Shown here in pieces: positions 34,560 to 43,055 of a stretch of 64,000 nucleotides of DNA; position 1 is the first letter of the stretch; the number at the start of each line of letters is the position of its first letter. Source of the DNA: Mycobacterium sp. E787 (GTDB lineage Bacteria; Actinomycetota; Actinomycetes; Mycobacteriales; Mycobacteriaceae); assembly GCF_001668725.1 (NCBI RefSeq), contig NZ_LZKL01000127.1, forward strand, positions 223,351 through 287,350, read 5' to 3'. Made by a program: the position numbers and the translations under genes. The notes beneath the pieces were generated by a model. The model did no database searches. It was not told the origin of the DNA and saw nothing but the letters and a program-made list of their open reading frames with translations.

Positions 34560-35291
34560 ATGATCGCACGTCACCTCGCTCGTTTCCTTGGTCCCGCGGT
34601 AGTCGCGGCGTCGGGGCTCAGCGCCTCGGTCCTCGCGCCTGCCCTCCCCTTCGCCTCCGCCCAATGCCCGGACGTGCAAGTGGTTTACGCCCGCGGCACC
34701 GGTGAGCCCCCGGGGGTCGGCCCGACCGGGCAGGCGTTCGTCGACGACCTGCGCTCGCGCATCGGCGGCAAGTCGCTCGACGTCTACCCGGTCAACTACC
34801 CCGCCAGCAACGACTGGGACACCGGCCTCGACGGCATCCGCGACGCCGGCGCCCACGTCGTGTCCATGGCCCACGACTGCCCCAACACCAAGATGGTGCT
34901 CAGCGGCTACTCCCAGGGCGCGGCCGTGATGGGCTTCGTCACCTCCGCCGCCGTGCCCGACGGCGTCGACCCCAACACCGTGCCCAAGCCCATGGACCCC
35001 TCGGTCGCCGACCACGTGTCCTCGGTCGTGCTCTTCGGCATGCCCAACGTCCGCGCGATGAACTTCCTCAACGAGCCCCCGGTCGCCATCGGCCCGCTGT
35101 ATCAGCCCAAGACGATCAAGGTCTGCGCCCCCGAGGATCCGGTGTGCTCCGACGGCATGAACTTCGCCGCGCACGACACCTACGCCTCCGACGGCCAGAT
35201 GATCGACAAGGGCGCGGCCTTCGCGGCCAGCCACCTCGGCGGGAGCGGCGCCACGACGGTCGGGGCGCCCGGCGGGGGCTTCGGCAGCTGA
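34560..35291 (+). CDS. Secreted cutinase-family serine esterase
   Basis: 243 residues. Residues 1-34 are a Sec signal peptide with a hydrophobic core and an ASA-Q cleavage site. The mature protein has CPDVQVVYARGTGEPPG, the nucleophile Ser in LSGYSQGAAVM, the acid Asp in CAPEDPVCSDG and the base His in FAAHDTYAS. Cysteines are placed for two disulfides. The C-terminus ends in a Gly-rich tail. Mycobacterial cutinase-like proteins hydrolyse esters or phospholipids outside the cell. Several paralogues exist in the genus, so no symbol is assigned. It stands as a single gene. Confidence 0.92.
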   Translation: MIARHLARFLGPAVVAASGLSASVLAPALPFASAQCPDVQVVYARGTGEPPGVGPTGQAFVDDLRSRIGGKSLDVYPVNYPASNDWDTGLDGIRDAGAHVVSMAHDCPNTKMVLSGYSQGAAVMGFVTSAAVPDGVDPNTVPKPMDPSVADHVSSVVLFGMPNVRAMNFLNEPPVAIGPLYQPKTIKVCAPEDPVCSDGMNFAAHDTYASDGQMIDKGAAFAASHLGGSGATTVGAPGGGFGS

Positions 35292-35305
35292 CGGGTCGCG
35301 CCGCG

Positions 35306-36712
35306 CTAGTCGCTGATGAAGCCCTTGTTGCACATCAGGTGATCCGCGAGGAAGCCGTTGTGCGGGATCTCGGGCGCCGCGTAAAAGGTCGGGTGCCGGC
35401 CGCGGTACACGTTGGTGATCGTCGGTTCGGCGAGCAGGTCGTCGACCAGCCGGTCGTCGCCGGCGATGGCGGTGACGACCAGTGATCGCCGCAGCGGCTC
35501 CGTACCGGCGGCGCGCGTCCACGGCGACACCCACACGCACGGGAACGGCAACTCGACGTTGAGCTTGTCGACATCGGCCTCGGCCAGCAGGTGCACGGCC
35601 GGGCGCAGCGCGGCGTAGCTGGTCGGGCCATCCCCGAACGGCGCGACCACCTGGTCGGCGCCGAGCAGCGCCGTCGTCCCGGCGGCCTTGGCCGCCAGGT
35701 ATTGCGCCAGCGCCCGCGCCTGCCCGAGGGGCTGGGTGGGCAGTACCGCGCATTCGTCGTCGGTGGGCAGCGGGGGGATCGTCGCCAGCCGCTCGGCGAT
35801 CGCGTGTGCCAGCGGGGCCGGGTCGCCCTCGTAGAGCACCGCGGTGGTGTTGACGCACGCCATCCCGCCCAGGTTGGCGATCGAGTCGACGACGAGGTCG
35901 ATGTGGTCACGCCAGTCCTGGTCCGCCGTGATCAGGATCTTGGTGCGCCCGGGCCCGTTCACCACCACCCCGGGGTCACCGGCGTACTTGTCCACCACGT
36001 CTTGCCCGCCATAGACCATGGCGAAATCGGCGCACCGGATGATCTCGTCCGCGCCGCCATGGTCGGTGGGCAGATACACCGCGTCTTCGGGGCGAAATCC
36101 CGCCTGCCGCAGGGCATTCACCAGCCGGTGTGCGGTCAGCGGCTCGCGGCGCGACGGCCGCACCGCCACGCGGTATCCCAGCGCGAGCGCCTGAGGCCAC
36201 AGGCCGTGCACGCCCGGGCCGTTTCCGGCCGCGTGCACGGCGAACACCTCCCCGCGCCGCGCCCACACCGCGCCGCCGCCGCGGGCGGGCTCCTCCCTCC
36301 AGTCGAGCGCGGCGCCCGCGGGTCGGGCCGGTCGCACGGCGTCGAAGGCGGTGGCGACGGCGCGGGCCACGCCGCGCGCCCCGGCCCGCGTCACGGCGAT
36401 CGGGAGCCCGGATATGCCGCTGGCCAGGCGCACGTAGTCGTCGAAGCCGAGGCCGCCGATGGTCGCGGTGGCGAAGACGTCGGCCGCATCGCCCAGCGCC
36501 GCCTCGCGCCGCGCGATCGGCAGCGGCCGGGTTTTGCGCTGCGCTCCGATGGTGCGCGAAACATACAGCGGCGGAACAATGCTGAGCTCGGCGACCGCGA
36601 CGCCGGTGGTGCTCGTGATGACCTCGCGGTTGCGGGTGCGGTAATCGCCACCGGCGCCGAGCGCGTCGATGCACACCAACTCGGTTGCGGCGCCGGCTCC
36701 TTCGCCCACCAC
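35306..36712 (-). CDS. Aldehyde dehydrogenase-fold acyl reductase (LuxC/EhpG-like)
   Basis: 468 residues with an ALDH fold but divergent from usual aldehyde dehydrogenases. The nucleophile is C286 in ANLGGMACVNTTAVLY; HAAGNGPGVHGLW and YRVAVRPSRREPLTAHR resemble the cofactor region of LuxC acyl reductases. The substrate would be an acyl adenylate, acyl-enzyme or acyl-CoA, reduced to an aldehyde with NADPH. Start is one of two consecutive GTGs at 36712 and 36709, two bases after the stop of the adenylating-enzyme gene. LuxC/LuxE and phenazine EhpG/EhpF pairs have the same gene logic, from established knowledge; the substrate here is unknown. Confidence 0.72.
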   Translation of the reverse strand: MVGEGAGAATELVCIDALGAGGDYRTRNREVITSTTGVAVAELSIVPPLYVSRTIGAQRKTRPLPIARREAALGDAADVFATATIGGLGFDDYVRLASGISGLPIAVTRAGARGVARAVATAFDAVRPARPAGAALDWREEPARGGGAVWARRGEVFAVHAAGNGPGVHGLWPQALALGYRVAVRPSRREPLTAHRLVNALRQAGFRPEDAVYLPTDHGGADEIIRCADFAMVYGGQDVVDKYAGDPGVVVNGPGRTKILITADQDWRDHIDLVVDSIANLGGMACVNTTAVLYEGDPAPLAHAIAERLATIPPLPTDDECAVLPTQPLGQARALAQYLAAKAAGTTALLGADQVVAPFGDGPTSYAALRPAVHLLAEADVDKLNVELPFPCVWVSPWTRAAGTEPLRRSLVVTAIAGDDRLVDDLLAEPTITNVYRGRHPTFYAAPEIPHNGFLADHLMCNKGFISD

Positions 36713-36714
36713 GC

Positions 36715-37800
36715 TCAGTACACGCCCTCGATGACGGCCTCGCCGTCGAAGGTGGTCACGGGCCGCACCTCGCTGACCGAATCACTGAGTTGCCCCGCCG
36801 GGCCGGGCAGCCGGATCGCCAGATCGCGCTCCAAATTGTTGGGTATGAACATGCCCTTGCTGATGTGGTTCATCACCACCTGGCCCCGCTGCCCGTAGGG
36901 CACTCGTTCCCCGGTGTCGGGATCGACCACCCAGAACACGACATACGGCGTCCGCGGATCGAACACGAACGAGTCGCCGTCCGTTCGGGTGACCGCCTGC
37001 GAGAGCACCATGGTGCTGCCGAAGGCCATCGTGATCGTCGTGTTCGGGAAGATCTCGCGAAGCACGTCGAGCGTGTCGGCGTCCACGTGCGCACCGCTGA
37101 GCAACAGGTAGCGGATCTTGTCGTTCACCAGCCCCGCCACCCGGTCGTCGCGGGCGATGGCCTCGATCAGCGGCGGGGTCGTGTGCAGGTTGGCGACGTT
37201 CTGCGTCCGCAGGACGAACACCGCTTGCTCGATGACATGGTCGACGTAGGCGGCCACCTCGGCGGCCGCGTTGCGGGCGGCGACCTTCTTCACCCAGCGC
37301 GGGTCGAGGTCGACCGCATGGAAGACCGCGCCCAGCCGCTCGGAGACCAGGCGGGAGAAGTAGCCGACGCCGTGCGGGCCGCCGGGCATCAGGCACAGGA
37401 AGCCCCGCCCCCGGACAAAGCCGCCCGTGGCGAAATCCTCGGTCTGCCACTGCACAACCTGCGCGATCCAGTCCGGCATCTGCACCGTCCGCTTCGGCGC
37501 CCCGGTGGTACCGCCGGACTCGAAAATCTGGGGCGTCGGCGGTGACGATCCGCAACCGCGCGGAACGAGATCCTCCACGGGCACGGCGCGCAACTCGTTG
37601 ACCAGATTGGGGAACAGGCGCAGGTCCGCAAAGCCTTTGACATCGGTCAGCGGGTCGAAGTCCAGCGTCCGGGCGGTCCGCAGCCAGAACGCGGAACCGG
37701 TGTCCTCGCCGAAGTGCCAGGCCATCGCGGCGGCCAGATAGGCTTCGGGGTCTTCGACCGGGACGGACCGGGGAACGTCCAGCAGCGAAAAATCGCCCAT
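36715..37800 (-). CDS. Short adenylate-forming enzyme (LuxE/EhpF/PaaK-like)
   Basis: 361 residues from the ATG at 37800. The ATP loop is FESGGTTGAPKRTV (about 93-106), with LLSGAHVDADTL and ITMAFGSTMVLSQ in the acyl-adenylate site region and a late GQRGQVVMNH. It is much shorter than the 500-600 residues of typical acyl-CoA ligases, the C-terminal lid being small or missing. It most resembles LuxE acyl-protein synthetase and the phenazine enzyme EhpF. It would activate a carboxylic acid for reduction by the coupled ALDH-fold protein. The longer upstream reading is a shadow of the SDR gene. Confidence 0.75.
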   Translation of the reverse strand: MGDFSLLDVPRSVPVEDPEAYLAAAMAWHFGEDTGSAFWLRTARTLDFDPLTDVKGFADLRLFPNLVNELRAVPVEDLVPRGCGSSPPTPQIFESGGTTGAPKRTVQMPDWIAQVVQWQTEDFATGGFVRGRGFLCLMPGGPHGVGYFSRLVSERLGAVFHAVDLDPRWVKKVAARNAAAEVAAYVDHVIEQAVFVLRTQNVANLHTTPPLIEAIARDDRVAGLVNDKIRYLLLSGAHVDADTLDVLREIFPNTTITMAFGSTMVLSQAVTRTDGDSFVFDPRTPYVVFWVVDPDTGERVPYGQRGQVVMNHISKGMFIPNNLERDLAIRLPGPAGQLSDSVSEVRPVTTFDGEAVIEGVY

Positions 37801-37912
37801 GCCACCGATCCTGTCACAGGACCGGTCCGGTAACCGCGCGCGCCGGAACGCCGGGCACACGGGCGGTGAACGTTGCCCCACGGCGCGGGGAACGCTTGGT
37901 GGCCAACCGGTT

Positions 37913-38698
37913 TCAGCCGTCGCGCGCCTGGCGGACGGCTTCGGTGATCGCCTCGTTGAAGGCGGGGTACATCTCCTCGTAGCGGCCGTCGCGTTCGGCA
38001 AACCGAAACGGCTTGACCCGCTCCACCAGGATCTCCCCGGCCTCCGGCTGCGCCTGCAGGAGGGCCATCGTCTCGGTGATGTACTCGTCCAGCGGCATCG
38101 CCCGCGGGTCGCTGGCGTCGAATCCCCGCCCACGCTGCAGCCCCGTCTGCACGTGCGGCGGAACGATCTCGATCACCTGCACCGCGGCGCCGCGGAGCTG
38201 AAAACGCAGCGACTCGGTGTAGGAATGCAGCGCCGCCTTGGTCGCGCAATACGTCGGCGTGACGGCGCTGGGCATGAAGGCCAGGCCAGACGTGACGTTG
38301 AGGATCGCCGCCCGCGGCTTCTTCAGCAGCGACGGCAGCAGCGCCGCCGTGAGCCGGATCGGGCCCAGCAGATTGATCGCGACCGTCAGCTCCGCCACGC
38401 TGGGGCCGGTCGTGGTGAGGTCCTCGAAGCGCTGGACGCCGGCGTTGTTGACGAGGACGTTGAGGTCCGGGTAGTGGTCGGTCGCCTCGGTGGCGAAGCG
38501 GCGGATGTCGGCGGGGTCGCCCTGATCCAGCGACAGCACCTGGATGCCGGGGTTGGCTTTCGCGACGTCGGCCAGCGGCTCACGCCGCCGGCCCGCGATG
38601 ACGACCGTGTTGCCGAGCCGATGGAACGCCTCCGCCAGGCCGCGGCCGATCCCGCTGCCGCCTCCGGTCACCAGCACCGTGTTGCCCGTCATCTGCAT
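37913..38698 (-). CDS. SDR-family oxidoreductase (DltE-like)
   Basis: 261 residues from the ATG at 38698, preceded by GGGGAG at a six-base spacing. TGGGSGIG (11-18), NNAGVQR (84-90) and Y150/K154 in YCATKAAL are intact. The ending QTGLQRGRG..AMPLDEYI is typical of the DltE/YdfG-like group without the VDGG C-terminus. The substrate is unknown. It is 112 bp upstream of the adenylating-enzyme gene on the same strand and may be co-transcribed with that module. It diverges from an amidohydrolase across 229 bp. Confidence 0.83.
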   Translation of the reverse strand: MQMTGNTVLVTGGGSGIGRGLAEAFHRLGNTVVIAGRRREPLADVAKANPGIQVLSLDQGDPADIRRFATEATDHYPDLNVLVNNAGVQRFEDLTTTGPSVAELTVAINLLGPIRLTAALLPSLLKKPRAAILNVTSGLAFMPSAVTPTYCATKAALHSYTESLRFQLRGAAVQVIEIVPPHVQTGLQRGRGFDASDPRAMPLDEYITETMALLQAQPEAGEILVERVKPFRFAERDGRYEEMYPAFNEAITEAVRQARDG

Positions 38699-38927
38699 GG
38701 CCGCTCCCCTCGTCGGATCCAGTCCTGTGTAACCGCCGATCAGTCGTACCAACCCCCCACTTTCGTCCCTTCGGCGACCGCTGGGTAGAGCCGGGGCCAT
38801 ACCGCGCGTCGCCGGTCGTCGATGCGCAGCAGGGGATACGGACTGTTCATTTCCCACAGGCGCGGGTGCGGCGCACAGTCGAAGGCGACAGCGACGATGA
38901 CGGCGGTAACGACAGTGAGGACGGCCG

Positions 38928-39905
38928 ATGCGCTACATCGCTTTGGAGGAAGCGTTTTTCATTCCGGAGTTGGCCGACCTGCTGCCCGCCCATCGGCAGC
39001 TGATGCGGCTGTTGAGGCCCGACGTCGCCGAGCGGTATGAACGCCGGCTGCCCGATTTCACCGAATACCGGCTGGCGGAGATGGACGACGCGGGCGTCGA
39101 CATCCAGGTTCTCTCGCTGACCTCGCCCGGCCTGCAGGTGGAGCTCGACGCCGAGCGGGCGGTCAACAATGCGCGGCTCGCCAACGACCACCTGGTGAAG
39201 ATCATCGCCCGGCATCCCGATCGGTTCCGCGGGTTCGCCGCCTTGCCGCTGCAGGATCCCGCCGCCGCCGCGAAGGAACTCGAGCGCGCCGTCACCGAGG
39301 GCGGACTTTGCGGAGGGCTGGTCAACGACTGCATCAGTGGGCCGGGCGGGCGCTATCTGGACGCGCGCGCATACGACGAACTGTGGTCTGCGGTGGAATC
39401 CCTGGGCGTCCCGTTGTACCTGCATCCCGGGTCGCCGCCCGCTGATCGCTGGCGCGTCCTCGACGGCCGCCCGGAACTTTACGGGGCGACCTGGAGTTGG
39501 GCGGCCGAGGTCAGCGGGCACGCGCTGCGGCTGTTGTTCGGCGGCGTGTTCGACCGTCATCCGGGAGCGACGCTGATCTTGGGGCACATGGGCGAGTTCT
39601 TGCCGTTTCAGCGCAGCCGGCTGGATTCCCGCTACGCCACCATCGCTCCCGCCGCGCCGCTGCGGCGCGCGCCCTCGGCTTACCTGGGCACCAACATCGT
39701 CTTCACCAACAGCGGGGTGTTCTCGCCTGCGGTCATGCTGGGGGCGGTGCTCGAGGTCGGCGCCGACGCGGTGATGTTCTCGGTCGACTATCCCTACGAG
39801 TCCTCCCGCGAGGCGGTCGACGGATTCGAGCGGACGACGCTGTCGGCCACCGACCGGGAGAAGATCGCCCACGGCAACGCCGAACGGCTGCTGCGCATCG
39901 GCTGA
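38928..39905 (+). CDS. Amidohydrolase family 2 protein (ACMSD/decarboxylase-like)
   Basis: 325 residues. MRYIALEEAFF gives the metal-binding E-x-H-like start found in gamma-resorcylate decarboxylases (here E in place of the first His). HPDRFRGFAALPLQDP, the metal-ligand His in VPLYLHPGSPP, ILGHMGEFLPFQRSRLD, and the Asp in VMFSVDYPYESSREAV follow. The family covers decarboxylases and hydrolases of aromatic acids such as 2,6-dihydroxybenzoate and aminocarboxymuconate semialdehyde. GAGG lies seven bases before the ATG. Its 3' end overlaps the convergent MPAB-type gene by 112 nt. Confidence 0.86.
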   Translation: MRYIALEEAFFIPELADLLPAHRQLMRLLRPDVAERYERRLPDFTEYRLAEMDDAGVDIQVLSLTSPGLQVELDAERAVNNARLANDHLVKIIARHPDRFRGFAALPLQDPAAAAKELERAVTEGGLCGGLVNDCISGPGGRYLDARAYDELWSAVESLGVPLYLHPGSPPADRWRVLDGRPELYGATWSWAAEVSGHALRLLFGGVFDRHPGATLILGHMGEFLPFQRSRLDSRYATIAPAAPLRRAPSAYLGTNIVFTNSGVFSPAVMLGAVLEVGADAVMFSVDYPYESSREAVDGFERTTLSATDREKIAHGNAERLLRIG

Positions 39906-40828
39906 GCCGGGTGGTTGTGCAGCCCGCGCGGGTCGACGCCCGCCCGCCGCCACGCCTCGGCCGCCCAGGGCAGGTAGACGAACGCCAGCGGCAGCCGGTT
40001 GATGAGCGGGTTCAGCGCGCGCACCGCGGCGGCGAACCGCTGAAACCGCTTCTCCTTCTTCGCATTCCACTCCAGTCCGCACACGTCGCGCATCTGCTGG
40101 GGCAGGGTTCCGACGAGAACGAGTCGGGTGTAGGCGTTGAGCGGTGCGGAGAGTATCTTCCACACCGGCCTGGGAATCCACCGCGGGCCCGGTATCCCTT
40201 TTCGGATGTAGCCGGTGCCGTACAGGACGGTTTTGTGCGGGACGAACCGCTCGAGCATCTCGTCCCAGTAGGTGAGGAACTCGTCATAGGTCTGCGGCTG
40301 CCCGCGGTCGCTGACGCCGTAGAGCCCGAACCAGACCTTGCCCTCGTTGAAGATCTGCTCCTTCTCCGCGCGCGACAGCCGGCGGATGAAGGTGTCGGCG
40401 GTGTAGAGGACCTGGTCGACGAACGTGGCGTGCGCCCAATAGAACAACTCCGGATTGAGCGCGTGATACCGGGAGCCGTCGCTGATGGTGCCCTTGATCG
40501 GCTTGTGGAAATCCCGGACCTTGCGACCCCACTCGTGCGGGTCGTCGGAGTAGACGGTCTTCATCAGCGGCGGTGCGGTCCGCTTGGCCCGCCCCAACGT
40601 GTCGCTGAAGATCACCGAGTGATCGAGCACGCCCTGGGCCAGTTGCTCGATGCAGTTCTCCACGCCGGCCGTGCGCTGGAACCCGAAGAACTGGGTGCGA
40701 TGGTCGCCGTAGAACTTCCAGATCAACGACTCGGGCCCCAGCCGCGCACCGTCCGTTCCGTCGCCGGGTATCGGCACCGCTTCCCGGACGCCGGTGTCGA
40801 AATCGTGGCGCGCCGGCCGCGCTGTCAT
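39794..40828 (-). CDS. MPAB/DUF2236-family oxygenase
   Basis: 344 residues from the ATG at 40828 (GGGGGAG upstream). SLIWKFYGDHRTQFFGFQRT, then HPxxG-like turns, NPELFYWAHATFVDQVLYTADTF with the candidate heme-ligand His, and YWDEMLERFVPH follow the ER-bound oxygenase MPAB/latex-clearing-protein family. These use a b-type heme; the substrate is unknown. The homology-like part ends near GVDPRGLHNHPAQP, but the frame runs on about 32 residues in antisense to the amidohydrolase gene. The original stop has probably been lost. It diverges from a TetR gene that likely regulates it. Confidence 0.82.
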   Translation of the reverse strand: MTARPARHDFDTGVREAVPIPGDGTDGARLGPESLIWKFYGDHRTQFFGFQRTAGVENCIEQLAQGVLDHSVIFSDTLGRAKRTAPPLMKTVYSDDPHEWGRKVRDFHKPIKGTISDGSRYHALNPELFYWAHATFVDQVLYTADTFIRRLSRAEKEQIFNEGKVWFGLYGVSDRGQPQTYDEFLTYWDEMLERFVPHKTVLYGTGYIRKGIPGPRWIPRPVWKILSAPLNAYTRLVLVGTLPQQMRDVCGLEWNAKKEKRFQRFAAAVRALNPLINRLPLAFVYLPWAAEAWRRAGVDPRGLHNHPAQPMRSSRSALPWAIFSRSVADSVVRSNPSTASREDS

Positions 40829-40859
40829 ATCTCCCCCAACCCGCTTGTGGTGCAGAGAA

Positions 40860-40877
40860 ACAAAATCGTATCTTTGT
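40860..40877. promoter_or_regulatory. Inverted repeat between MPAB-type and TetR genes
   Basis: ACAAA and TTTGT arms separated by eight bases sit in the AT-rich middle of a 98-bp divergent promoter region. The spacing suits a dimeric TetR-type repressor. The arms are short, so this is a suggestion rather than a firm site. Confidence 0.4.
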
Positions 40878-40926
40878 GTCAAGTTAGCAGTGGTGCGCCG
40901 AGATCGCCGAGGGGGGTCCGCCATTC

Positions 40927-41502
40927 ATGCAGAATCGCAACCTTGACGGCGATCTGGACGACAAGATCCTGGACACCGCGCGCGCGGTGTTCGAGACCTA
41001 CGGTGTGCGTCGCGCCAACATCGAAGACGTGGCCGTCCGCGCGGGCGTCAGCCGCAGCACGATCTATCGGCGGTTTCCCAGCAAGGACGCCCTGTTCGAG
41101 CGCGTGGTGCGCCGCGAGGCCGAACTGTTCTTCAGAACGCTCGACCAGGCCACCGCGGGCCGCGACCCGCAACAGGCCGTGATCGAGGCGTTCGCCCTCG
41201 GGGTGCGCCTGGTCCACGACTCGCCGCTTTACTCACGCATCGCCGAGAGCGAGCCGGAGCTGCTGGGCCTGTTCTCCCGGTCGCAGGCGTTCCCCATTCG
41301 CCAATTCGCCGACGGGATCGCCCATACCCTGCGCCGCTGCGGGGCCGACGCCGCGGACGCCGACCTGGCCAACATCGCCGACATCCTGTTGCGCGTCGCC
41401 CTGGGGATCATCGTGTTTCCCACCGACCGGCTCGACATTTCGAACGAGGCGGCCGTGCGTGCCTACGCCGCGCGCTACCTGGTCCCGATCATCGGTCGCT
41501 AG
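40927..41502 (+). CDS. TetR-family regulator
   Basis: 191 residues. The N-terminal helix-turn-helix is standard: ILDTARAVFETYGVRRANIEDVAVRAGVSRSTIYRRFPSKDALF in order, then an all-helical ligand domain with ALGIIVFPTDRLD near the C-terminus. GGGGGG lies about ten bases before the ATG. It likely represses the divergent MPAB-type oxygenase and itself. It is followed by a LipJ-like gene 62 bp downstream, which may or may not be co-transcribed. Confidence 0.9.
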   Translation: MQNRNLDGDLDDKILDTARAVFETYGVRRANIEDVAVRAGVSRSTIYRRFPSKDALFERVVRREAELFFRTLDQATAGRDPQQAVIEAFALGVRLVHDSPLYSRIAESEPELLGLFSRSQAFPIRQFADGIAHTLRRCGADAADADLANIADILLRVALGIIVFPTDRLDISNEAAVRAYAARYLVPIIGR

Positions 41503-41564
41503 CGGCTTCGGCTCGGCCCCGCCGTTCAGCGACGTGTCACAGCGCTGAATTAGCCTTGATAGCC

Positions 41565-42950
41565 GTGGCGGGGTTTTCTGGCGCACCGCGAACCCGATAC
41601 GCCAGTTGCGGCGACACGGACATCGCTTACCAGGTGTTCGGCGATGGAGCGATCGACCTGGTGCTGCTGCCGGGACCGTCGATACCGATCGACTCGGTCG
41701 ACGCCGAGCCGTCGATGTACCGCTTTCATCGGAGGCTCGCGTCGTACGCCCGGGTGATCCGGCTCGACCAGCGCGGCATCGGGCTGTCGTCCCGCGTCCC
41801 CTCGACAGACGTGATCGGGCCGGAATTCTGGGCGAAGGACGTCGTCTCGGTGATGGACGCGGTGGGATGCGAGCGGGCGACGATCGTGGCGCCGGGCTTC
41901 ACCTCGATGACCGCCCTCGTGCTGGCCGCCGAGTATCCCGAGCGCGTCTGCAGCCTCGTGATCATCAACGGCGCGGCCCGCACCCTGTATGCGCCGGACT
42001 ACCCGATGGGCGCCAAGATCGAGACCCTCGATCCCTACACGACCCTGGCGATCGACCCGGACGCCGTCGACCAGGGCTTCGACATGCTCGGCATCATCGC
42101 TCCCAGCGTCGCGCGCGACGACGCCTTCCGGGCCTGGTGGGACGCCGCCGGCAACCGGGCGGCCTCGCCCAGCATGGCGCGCGCGATGATCATCGCCGTC
42201 CGCCAGGCCGACGTGCGCGACACGCTGCCGCGCGTCTCGGCGCCGACGCTGATCCTGCACCGCACCGGCTCCGAGTTCACCCCCGTAGCGCACGGCCGGT
42301 ACCTCGCCGAGCACATCGCCGGTTCACGCTTCGTGGAGCTACCGGGCGACGACACCCTGTACTGGGTCGGCAACACCGGGCCGATGCTCGACGAGATCGA
42401 GGAGTTCATCACCGGCATGCGGGGCGGTTCGGACGCCGAGCGCCTGCTGACCACGATCGTGTTCACCGACATCGTCGGCTCCACCGAACGGGCCGCCGAG
42501 CTGGGCGACGGCCGGTGGCGCGACCTGCTGGACAACCACGACACCATCATTCGCCACGAACTGCAGCGGTTCGGGGGGCGAGAAGTCAACACCGCGGGTG
42601 ACGGATTCGTCGCCACGTTCTCCAGCCCCAGCGCCGCGCTCGCCTGCGCTGACGACATCGTCGACGCGGTGCGGGTGCTCGGCGTCGAGGTGCGGGTGGG
42701 CGTTCACGCCGGCGAGGTCGAGGTGCGCGGCGCCCTGAAGAACGACATCGCCGGGATGGCCGTCCACATCGGCGCGCGGGTGGCCGCGCTCGCCGAGCCG
42801 AGCGAGGTGCTGGTCTCCTCGACGGTGCGCGACATCGTCACCGGCTCGCGGCACCGGTTCGCCGACCGCGGCGAGAGCGCGCTCAAAGGGGTGCCGGGTC
42901 ACTGGCGCCTGCACTCGCTGGTGCGCGAGCGCGCCGCCGTGCGGCGGTAA
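41565..42950 (+). CDS. lipJ: Alpha/beta hydrolase-class III adenylyl cyclase fusion (LipJ/Rv1900c-like)
   Basis: About 461 residues from a GTG at 41565 (a TTG at 41556 is possible). Residues 1-285 form an alpha/beta hydrolase fold (RVIRLDQRGIGLSS, the late Asp/His region), but the nucleophile elbow reads APGFTSM, so the expected Ser is absent. Residues 295-460 are a class III cyclase: metal Asp in IVFTDIVGSTERAAELGD and in NTAGDGFVATF. The adenine-specifying Lys is Asn, as known for M. tuberculosis Rv1900c. The transition-state Asn of VN..R is His (AVHIGAR), with the Arg kept. It would make cAMP, perhaps weakly. Size and domain order match Rv1900c; the symbol is by resemblance and could be a paralogue. 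Confidence 0.82.
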   Translation: MAGFSGAPRTRYASCGDTDIAYQVFGDGAIDLVLLPGPSIPIDSVDAEPSMYRFHRRLASYARVIRLDQRGIGLSSRVPSTDVIGPEFWAKDVVSVMDAVGCERATIVAPGFTSMTALVLAAEYPERVCSLVIINGAARTLYAPDYPMGAKIETLDPYTTLAIDPDAVDQGFDMLGIIAPSVARDDAFRAWWDAAGNRAASPSMARAMIIAVRQADVRDTLPRVSAPTLILHRTGSEFTPVAHGRYLAEHIAGSRFVELPGDDTLYWVGNTGPMLDEIEEFITGMRGGSDAERLLTTIVFTDIVGSTERAAELGDGRWRDLLDNHDTIIRHELQRFGGREVNTAGDGFVATFSSPSAALACADDIVDAVRVLGVEVRVGVHAGEVEVRGALKNDIAGMAVHIGARVAALAEPSEVLVSSTVRDIVTGSRHRFADRGESALKGVPGHWRLHSLVRERAAVRR

Positions 42951-43055
42951 CCGACGGCTCGGCGTAGGCTGCCACCGGGAGCGTGCCGAAGCCGGAGGGC
43001 ATCCGGCCGCATCGATTCCTGTTGTCCGGCTTGACTTTTGACCGAAGGAGCATGC

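Noticed and set aside
33757..34705. Plus-strand frame at 33452-34705 as a gene
   Set aside because: It is antisense to the SDR gene and runs into the cutinase start region; composition is that of a shadow.
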